Below, piece after piece: positions 57,299 through 64,000 of a stretch of 64,000 nucleotides of DNA. The DNA comes from Berberis thunbergii. Its lineage: Eukaryota > Streptophyta > Magnoliopsida > Ranunculales > Berberidaceae. How positions within the stretch are numbered: the first letter of the stretch is position 1; each line of letters starts with the position of its first letter. The notes under the pieces were generated by a model. It did not search any database and had not been told where the DNA came from. It saw nothing but the letters and a program-made list of their open reading frames with translations. The DNA lies in the NCBI GenBank assembly GCA_003290165.1, contig QNQO01000504.1, positions 434,001 through 498,000 on the forward strand, in the 5' to 3' direction. Position numbers and translations under genes: made by a program.

Positions 57299-58809
57299 TG
57301 ATTTAATTAGGATATTAGTAATATTAGCAATAATAATATTTAGGCATATTAAGAATTCTATTATTAATAGGAAATTATTTCATATTAGGTTTAGAGTTTG
57401 ATTTAGGATGTAGGTTAATTATAAATAAGGGCGTACGCTACCTATTGTTACTTGGTCTTGTTTATCAGTTTAATTCGTTTAGCGTTTTATTTCATTTATT
57501 GTTTATTTCCTTATTTTTTATTATTGCAATTTCGTTTATTTACTAGTCCAAATCCATCAATTGGTATCAGAGCCAAACAATTTTATTTAGTATGCACATG
57601 ATGTTCACAAAGTTGAAGGCTGGATTGAGGTCAGACTTTATAGAATCGAAGGTAAACATGAGAACAACCTTTCCAGAATTGAAGGCAGACATGGCCAGGA
57701 CCACAAGGGCCCACACCCAACACCATCAACGAAGGCATAGACATGGACCCGTCCTCCGTTGATTGCCAGATCCAAAAAGTTGTGTCCCTACCAGCGTCGA
57801 TTGATGCCCCTTCCAATCGCACACCCACTCGAACGACTCGACAATAACCCTTTTCAGTTGACCACCTCGATTCTTCGACAACATCACTATCAACCACCCC
57901 TTCTCCACCACAGTGACCTTCCCTATTCAATCGATTCCCATCTGTTCGATCTCCCTTTTTCCCAATTGATCAATCCTCTTTGTCCCCCATCAAAATCCTT
58001 ACTCTCTTTGTCGTCGATCCAATCTCCCCTCTCTTTGATTCTCTGTGTTTCAATTTGTGATGAAGAAAAACTTCAAAGTTTTGTTTCAGTCCCTCTGTCA
58101 GATTATACTTCAGTTCCTGCTCTAGATATTTCACTTAAGTCCCTAGGTCCCATTAGCTATTTGCCCCTACAAATCCAGTATGTACCATGACAAGCTCTTG
58201 TTTCGGATCATGTTATTTACCATCAACAAACTGCACCCATGACAACGCAGGACAAAATTTTAGATCTAATTTGGAACAATTTTAAAGCTCATTTCCAAAA
58301 ATCTGAGCACACAATTGATATTTTAAAATGGATTTCCTTCGAGCCAGGGACTTCTCTAAGACTTTGTATATGGTGGCTTACTTTGGACTTAAGTGTTTGT
58401 GGTCCCAACAATTATCAATGCAATGTTCGAGGTTGCCTTCTACTTGGATACTTCTCATTGTTGCTTGTGCTTGTATGATTTCCTTAGCCTCAAGCTTAAA
58501 GACGAGCTTATTCAACTGGGGGAGGTTGATGTAATTAGAATATTTAGTAATATTAATAATAGTATTATTTTATGCATATTACGAATTCTAGTATTGTTAG
58601 GATATTATTTCCTATTAGGTTTAGTGTTTGATTTAGAAAGTAGGTTAATTATAAATAGGGGTGTAGGTTGCCAATTGTTACTCGGTTGATTGATGAAAAT
58701 AAATTTTTTTGTTAATAAGTTTAATTCATTTATCGTATTATTTCATTTATTGTCCATTTCCTTACATTTGATTTTTGAAATTTCATTGATTTACTAGTCC
58801 AATCTATCA
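57299..58809 (+). mobile_element. Small non-autonomous LTR element (TRIM/LARD type)
   Basis: LTRs 57299-57559 (TGATTTAATTAG...AATCCATCA) and 58527-58809 (TGATGTAATTAG...AATCTATCA) enclose about 970 bp. The primer site TGGTATCAGAGCC is at 57562, a polypurine tract TGGGGGAGGT at 58517-58526, and a perfect 5-bp duplication GTTTA flanks it (57294-57298, 58810-58814). The inside has a Pro/Leu/Ser-rich 143-codon frame (57759-58190) without known domains, and a piece near the 3' end that resembles the end of a gypsy pol (LKLKDEL). No pol otherwise. Confidence 0.92.
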
Positions 58810-58829
58810 GTTTATAACCTCGAGATTAA

Positions 58830-59515
58830 TTCTAACTACAAATCCCAAAAAACTTCTAAAGCTTTAAAACATCCTTCTTCTTCAAGCGGTAAACACCGTC
58901 ATCACCACTACCATTCCTACCATTGGAGCCCTCTCAAGAACCTCACATTTATCTTCTTTCATTCTCTCTCCAAGTGAGCACGTGGGTGTACTTAACATAA
59001 AAGTAAGTTGTGCTACTTCATTACTTCACCACCAGTGCAGTTGACTCACTTTTCATCCATCATGAAAACCACCAACCTCACCACCATCATACTTCTCATT
59101 TCCCTCCAATTCACCACTACTCACCGTACCATATCCAACACATCATGGGTCAAGTAGGAATTTGCATAGGTTAGAAGCAGTGGACATGGGACGATGGGTG
59201 GTGGTGAGTTGGAGGAAAATAAGGAGGAGCACAGTGGTGAGGATGTTGGTTTTCATGATGGATGACAAGTGAGTCAATTGCACTGCTAGTGAAGTAATGA
59301 AGTAGCACACTTTTATGTTATGTACACCTATCTGCCCACTTGGATAAAGAGTGAGAGAAGATAAACGTGGGTTCATGTAAGGGCTTCAATGGCAGGAATG
59401 GTGGTGATGATGATGGTGTTCAGCACTTGGAGAAGAATTTTAAAAAAAATGTTTTAGACATTTCTCGGGATTTATTTTATGCTTTATGATGAAGATATAT
59501 ATATTTTTTTTAACT
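58830..59515. repeat. Long imperfect palindrome with signal-peptide-like frames in both arms
   Basis: The left arm (58830 to about 59145) and right arm (59155 to about 59515) pair inverted over some 300 bp, sharing TGTGCTACTTCATTACTTCAC and TCATCCATCATGAAAACCA. In the left arm the plus strand encodes a short frame starting MKTTNLTTIILLISLQFTTT (59064 onward). In the right arm the minus strand encodes a similar one starting MKTNILTTVLLLIFLQLTTT (from 59259) and 37 residues long. Both look like secretory signal peptides of a small secreted peptide gene; the mature part is not recognisable. Confidence 0.8.
59143..59259 (-). pseudogene. Short secreted-peptide-like frame in palindrome right arm
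   Basis: ATG at 59259; hydrophobic leader then a Thr/His/Arg stretch and SNLCKFLLDP before the stop. About 38 codons, much shorter than most precursor peptides, so probably truncated by the inversion breakpoint. Transcription is unproven. Confidence 0.4.
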
Positions 59516-59929
59516 ATCTCTAAACTTGTCATTTTTTGGGGTCTATTTTATGCTTCTCTTATTCAATCCTTATACAAATTTAATTTATTTCCTTTATCTG
59601 TCATTTTTTCTTTCTTTTCTTAGAATTTGTTGTTTGAACAAACCACTATGCTAATTGCACGTAAGAATTAGAGTCCATATTTGCAGACCCTCTGGTAAAT
59701 CAAGGTCACGAGGTCTAGCAGTTTTGACTGTTAGATTGTTTTGATTATCTAACTAGAGTTAAAAATAATTACTCTATGAATCTTTTTTTTGTATGGAAAC
59801 TAATATAAAAAAGGATTTCCTAACACTGTTTTCAATCTTTATTTCCCTATTTTCTATCCATTTTCTCATTCTCTTCATCTTCTCTAGAAACTTCCTAGTA
59901 CCAAATATATCAATATTATTATATATATA

Positions 59930-60263
59930 TAAAAAATGGTGTTCGGGGTGGGAGATACAAGATGGCTGAGATTTACCCAAATATAAGAATCTAATAGGTT
60001 ACATAAAACTAAAAGCACCAAGAGTGCATGAGTTCAATTCTCATACCCAACATTTAGATATTTATTTATTTTTCTTTAATTGTTGATGGTAGTGATTAGG
60101 CATATAATTATATATATACAAAACAGGAGTGCATGGGTTCGATTATCATACCCAACATTTTGATATTTATTTATTTTTCTTTAATTGTTGATGGTAGTGA
60201 TTAGGCATATAAGTGTGAAAGGTGAAAATTTTTATCATGCCAATGACACGGGGAATAACTTAG
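59930..60263 (+). mobile_element. Short Helitron with internal duplication
   Basis: Shares GGTGTTCGGGGTGGGAGAT, the A-box-like TGGCTGAGATT (59965) and T-arm-like motifs (60024, 60128) with the elements at 21514-23380. Ends ATGCCAATGACACGGGGAATAACTTAG (3' end 60263). The segment from the T-arm motif to TTAGGCATATAA is present twice. Confidence 0.6.
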
Positions 60264-60492
60264 TTTATATTACAAAATAGAATGATGTTTGAGGTTGGAC
60301 ATAAAAGACGACTGAGATTTACCCGAATATAAGAATCTAATGGATCACATATAACTTAAAACACCAAGAGTGCATGGGTTCGATCCTCATATCCAACATT
60401 TTGATATTTATTTATCTTGATATTTAAAATAGAATAAACTCTATTTATCATGATATACTTTTATGGTGCCAACGACAGAGGAAATACCCTAG
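60264..60492 (+). mobile_element. Short Helitron abutting the previous one
   Basis: 229 bp, starts TTATATTACAAAATAG immediately after the previous 3' end and finishes GGTGCCAACGACAGAGG...CCCTAG (CTAG 60489-60492) followed by T. T-arm-like motif at 60370. Confidence 0.65.
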
Positions 60493-60619
60493 TACCAACT
60501 ACATAAATAGACAAAAACTAGAAGACACTGACAAACTCTACAGAAAATACTGATGAAAAAAACACAAATACACATGACGAGAAAAGTACGAATAAAAAAA
60601 TGTGAATCATGAATGCATT

Positions 60620-60657
60620 CCCCCCCCCCCCCCCCCCCCCCCCCCCCATTTAGTTGG
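60620..60657 (+). repeat. 38-base poly(C) tract
   Basis: Uninterrupted C38, G38 on the other strand. The flanks share GTGAATGCATC/GAATGCATTC-like sequence. Length is prone to assembly or sequencing error. Confidence 0.9.
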
Positions 60658-60814
60658 CCAAACATGAAAACGTGGATATGTGAATGCATCTGATTTTTTT
60701 TTCTCTCGCTATTTTGTTGGTTTCATTTTCTGTAGAGTTTAAGTTGAGAACACGATGTGAATGATCTGATTTTTTTCTCTATATATTTTGTGCTACGATC
60801 CTAGTTATTCAGGT

Positions 60815-61150
60815 TGAAGGTCACGTTGGTCATATTGCTTACCAATAGGCATTGCCCCTTTACTCCAAGCTCCACCTGTTGTTCCATGTCTCGCTTTTAA
60901 ATGAAGTCTGGTGCTCATGTCGCTCCCATGTCTACTCTTTCACCAATTTCAGATTTTGGAACATTTGTATCTTGCATCCTTGATCGAGATCTCTTCAAAA
61001 ACAAAAATCACGCTATAAACTAAAGTTCTGGTTCAGTGGGAAGGTTTGCCTGCCGAAGATACCTCTTGGGAAGAATACCAAGATTTCTTTGGTCAATTTT
61101 TGAACTTTGAGACACCTTGAGGAGAAGTCATACTTTGTCAGGGTGGTAAT
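60815..61150 (+). pseudogene. Chromovirus integrase C-terminus and chromodomain relic
   Basis: Fragments of a gypsy pol end: LYSKLHLLFHVSLLNEV (about 60860-60910), as before a chromodomain, and VQWEGLPAEDTSWEEYQDFF (61031-61090), the chromodomain core. Stops and frame changes are present. A polypurine-like GGGTGGTAA and possible LTR start TGTTATGATACC follow at about 61140-61150. Confidence 0.75.
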
Positions 61151-61434
61151 GTTATGATACCTGGTCCTGATCAAATTGTAAGTATAATTGGTTTTTAGCT
61201 TCTAGTAGGAGAATTGATATTATGATAGAGTTAGAAGTGCAATATCCTTGTTATGATAGAGTTAGAAGTTTAATATTTTGTTTCAAATAGTCCTTTGTCA
61301 TGTCAAATTAGGAAAGAGCCCCTAGTTGAGTAGAATTTGTTTCTAGTCCTTCGTCAAGTCGAACTTCATTATGATGAGCTTTTAAATAGAATGAAAAACT
61401 CTAGAATTGATAAGAAGGAATTATTTTAGCTTTA

Positions 61435-61701
61435 GGGTGTGTTTGGTTGTATGAGAACAAATAAATTTAAGCTAAATTGAGGTAACACTCATCATCAACC
61501 ACAAGATTTTTTTAATTAATTGTAGGAATGAAAGTCTCGTGAACATGGGAATCCCACTCCTTACTCCACTCAAAGCACGTGATTCTCATGTTCATGAAAC
61601 TTCCATTCCCACTAGTGTTTACCTTAATTTAACTTAAATATAGGTGATCCTCTCATGGATTCTCATGGAATAAGATTCCATGCGAGCAACCAAACACACC
61701 C
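61435..61701. mobile_element. Tourist-like MITE, third copy
   Basis: GGGTGTGTTTGGTTGTATGA at the left, inverted GGTGTGTTTGGTTGCTCGCATGG at the right, TTA duplications at 61432-61434 and 61702-61704, and the central GTGAACATGGGAATC / GATTCTCATGTTCATG pairing of the family. Confidence 0.85.
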
Positions 61702-61704
61702 TTA

Positions 61705-62527
61705 GTTATTTAGCATAAAATGAATAATTACTTCTAGATAAAAATTGGTTCTATCCCAGGAGGGCGAGTAGAGGCTAGATTAAAATAATGTAGTACTATG
61801 TCTGGGTATAATGCTAAGATGTTGAATATTGGTAGGTGAGTGAAGTTACAAAGAGAGAAGGCTACTATCAGACCAATGTTGATAGAGTATGGTGATAAGG
61901 ACATCAACTTTAAAAGCATGGTGGAATGTTGTGATTCTAATTAAGTAATTAGCCTTCCGCTCCTTGACAGGTTGGGATTTTGAGTAGTATTGGTTCGTTC
62001 ATAATATTTTGAATGTTTCATTTATTTTGTAGAGTTTACGTTGAGAAGATGAAGAAAATAGAAGTGGAGAAAATTTTGGGAAAAAATTGGAGAAAATCTT
62101 GGGAAATCATTTTTGAGATTAGTTTCCTTTAAAATTAGGATTTCATAGAGTAATTATTTTTAACTCTAGTTAGATGATCAAAACAATCCAACAATCAACA
62201 TTACTAGACCTTGTGACCCTAATTTACCACAAGGTCGACAACTTCGAACTCAAAGAATTATGCTAATATGAGTAGTAATCTTGAGATGAATGGATGGATG
62301 TTGAGAAATATAGAGAATAACGTTTGGGGTATTTTCTTGTTTTCTTATTATTTAAGAAAATAAGAATATGTAGATGGGATGTAACAAAGACGGTAGAGAG
62401 AATCGTTGCAGAGAAAAAATAGGAGAGAAGTTAATATGGGAGAGAAATTGGCAGTTTTTTTAAAAAACGTGTATAGATAATAAAATGACTCAAATTCTTT
62501 GTCGAGATACGAGTCATACCAGCACAT
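61705..62527. other. Intergenic, nothing recognised
   Basis: AT-rich. The stretch near 62150-62170 (AGTAATTATTTTTAACTCTAGTTAGAT) is an inverted match to 59745-59775, a sign of an eroded repeat. Confidence 0.4.
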
Positions 62528-62534
62528 GTACTTA

Positions 62535-62629
62535 CTCACCGGCAGTTGGATGGTTAAGGTTGTGGTGGTTTAACCTCCACGTCTTGAGTTCTATACTCAC
62601 CGGCGGCATGCTTGCTTTTCAAAAAAAAA
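62535..62629 (+). mobile_element. Short tRNA-derived SINE
   Basis: 95 bp with an A-box-like GTTGGATGGTTAAGG, a B-box-like TCTTGAGTTCTA and a short A tail, flanked by GTACTTA (62528-62534 and 62630-62636). Same family as the 3' fragment at 5287-5340. Confidence 0.75.
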
Positions 62630-62636
62630 GTACTTA

Positions 62637-63580
62637 TGGGCTGATTGTAGTTGATAAGCAAGGAAAAGTTTAGATCTGAGCGTCAACAATAGTTTTGAAG
62701 TAGAAATTTATGATGAGGTGAAAGCTATTGTAGGGGCTCATACCTATGGGAGGAGATTTATTTTCATCTAGATTGTGCGCACTTTCCAGGGCCTCAGAGA
62801 TCATTTGAGTTAGCAACAATTCGTTTTTTATGTATCAATTTGAAGATATTCTATCTTTATCTTTGAAAGTTTATTTTGTGCCTTGACTTTTTAATTTTGA
62901 AGTCCATGATATGGCGAAGTATGTAATGGACTACGATTACTATTTCGTGATAGCTATGTAAAAACTAGGGACCAAGCAAGTAAATCACAGAGGGATAAAA
63001 ATAAAGAAGTTTTTTGTGCAGATTTCACGAATTTGATTTGGAAATTGCATGTATAATGAATGATGTTTCCTTGGGTCACAATGAGATAGAGATCCTCATT
63101 TTCAATAGACCTCTATTGATGTCTATATAGCCAAATAAAGTTTTATTCTTTACATCTATAAAACTGCTGATAAGAGATTCAAATTAGCTTCACATGCAGA
63201 TTAATTGATACAAGAATAAACCCTGGGGCGATCCTCTTCTTCCATGAGGACATTATACTGCAACATACAAGTTTTTTTCTTGTACGAGCATAGAGAAAAT
63301 AGATTAATAATTGTGGATACAATACTAATGTCCTGTTGTTGTAGCTAGATTGTGAGCCTCATACTTGAAAACTCTATTAATAAAGTTACAGAACTAAAAC
63401 CTATGGAGAGTAATTGCCTAATATTATTGATAAGAGGCCACCACGTCCAACTCATGGTCGTCCTAGGGTCTTGCTAATTTTCTTGCAAAATAGAGTTAAA
63501 CATCCTTGAGTCCCCCAGTAGAATTCCTTTCTGCCACTGCCTTTCCTAGATGAGTAACAAGCTGCATCGGCGACATGGCA
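62637..63580. other. Intergenic, nothing recognised
   Basis: AT-rich with no supported gene or element end. Confidence 0.45.
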
Positions 63581-63925
63581 TTATTCCATAATACTGTCAA
63601 ACACTTTCCTTGCAATTGGGCCTGCCACCTGAGCCAACTCTTCACCACGAACATTGATTGCAAAAACCCCTATCGCTTCTTGCTGAAATGAGGCCAAAAA
63701 AAAAACTTGCATCATAAGTGATAATACTCGTATCCGGGTCCAAGATATTGGGAATGGGTCAACTGTGTAAGGATTTGGAAATGAGTCTGTGATGTTTGGT
63801 TGAGTGAAGTTGGGCCTATAACAATTCTTGTCTAGTGGTTTCCATCTTAGTGCGGGCCCCAGAAAAGTAAGGGGAACAACTAGTATCAGACCGATTCTAC
63901 CGCTTATCAGTAATAGCTTTCTCAA
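63581..63925 (-). CDS. Unrecognised frame at right edge
   Basis: A 114-codon frame with a hydrophobic N-terminal third and a charged end (VRGEELAQVAGPIARKV). Less AT-rich than its surroundings. I recognise no family. It could be an exon of a gene extending rightwards out of the window or a chance frame. Confidence 0.3.
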   Translation of the reverse strand: MRKLLLISGRIGLILVVPLTFLGPALRWKPLDKNCYRPNFTQPNITDSFPNPYTVDPFPISWTRIRVLSLMMQVFFLASFQQEAIGVFAINVRGEELAQVAGPIARKVFDSIME

Positions 63926-64000
63926 TAATGTGGTGGACGGAGACCGGTCAATCAGTATGAATAGTGGCCTGGGTGTTGAAGGGGATGTGGTTTGCGGTAC

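Noticed and set aside
57759..58190. 143-codon frame as a host gene
   Set aside because: It lies wholly inside the small LTR element and shows no domain; kept only as part of that element.

Overview
The window looks like AT-rich, transposon-dominated nuclear DNA of a flowering plant, probably a eudicot. The signs are plant-type retroelement primer sites, CACTA, MULE, hAT, Helitron and SINE elements, intron-containing defensin-like genes, and fragments of plant genes (FRIENDLY/CLU, ETO1-like, EH-domain, ubiquitin-eL40). I cannot name the species.

Layout. 1-4257: a minus-strand Ty3/gypsy element running off the left edge, with a pol frame that is open for 913 codons, a gag with one frameshift and one stop, a primer site and an LTR. 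4258-13539: old repeats, two SINEs, two hairpin MITEs, and the first two members of a defensin-like (DEFL) gene family, one apparently intact (6993-7394) and one with a stop (12406-12898). 13540-24053: a head-to-tail array of Helitron-type repeats, including two copies of a roughly 3.1-kb unit, one of which carries a SINE. 25084-25633: three copies of a 183-bp repeat. 28249-29301: a complete non-autonomous hAT element carrying a ubiquitin-eL40 pseudogene. 30213-37111: a rearranged Ty1/copia element broken by a truncated Ty3/gypsy-type fragment.

38574-57008 is the most remarkable part. A third, dead DEFL gene has its predicted TATA box duplicated as the 9-bp target site of a Mutator-like element (39063-56999). 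That element is itself split by a non-autonomous LTR retrotransposon (40528-56719, two 688-bp LTRs) which contains a 179-bp tandem array. The array is interrupted by a CACTA transposon (43559-51904, 3-bp target duplication) packed with exon-intron fragments of several host genes, all on the minus strand. 57299-64000: a small LTR element (TRIM/LARD type), a long palindrome whose two arms each encode a short signal-peptide-like sequence, more Helitrons, a 38-nt poly(C) tract, a chromovirus relic, another MITE and a SINE.

How it works together: the only candidate functional host gene I can support is the DEFL gene at 6993-7394. The rest is largely an archive of nested insertions whose order can be read from target-site duplications. 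Two or three elements (CACTA, hAT, possibly the MULE) have carried off host gene fragments, making this a dense example of transposon-mediated gene capture.
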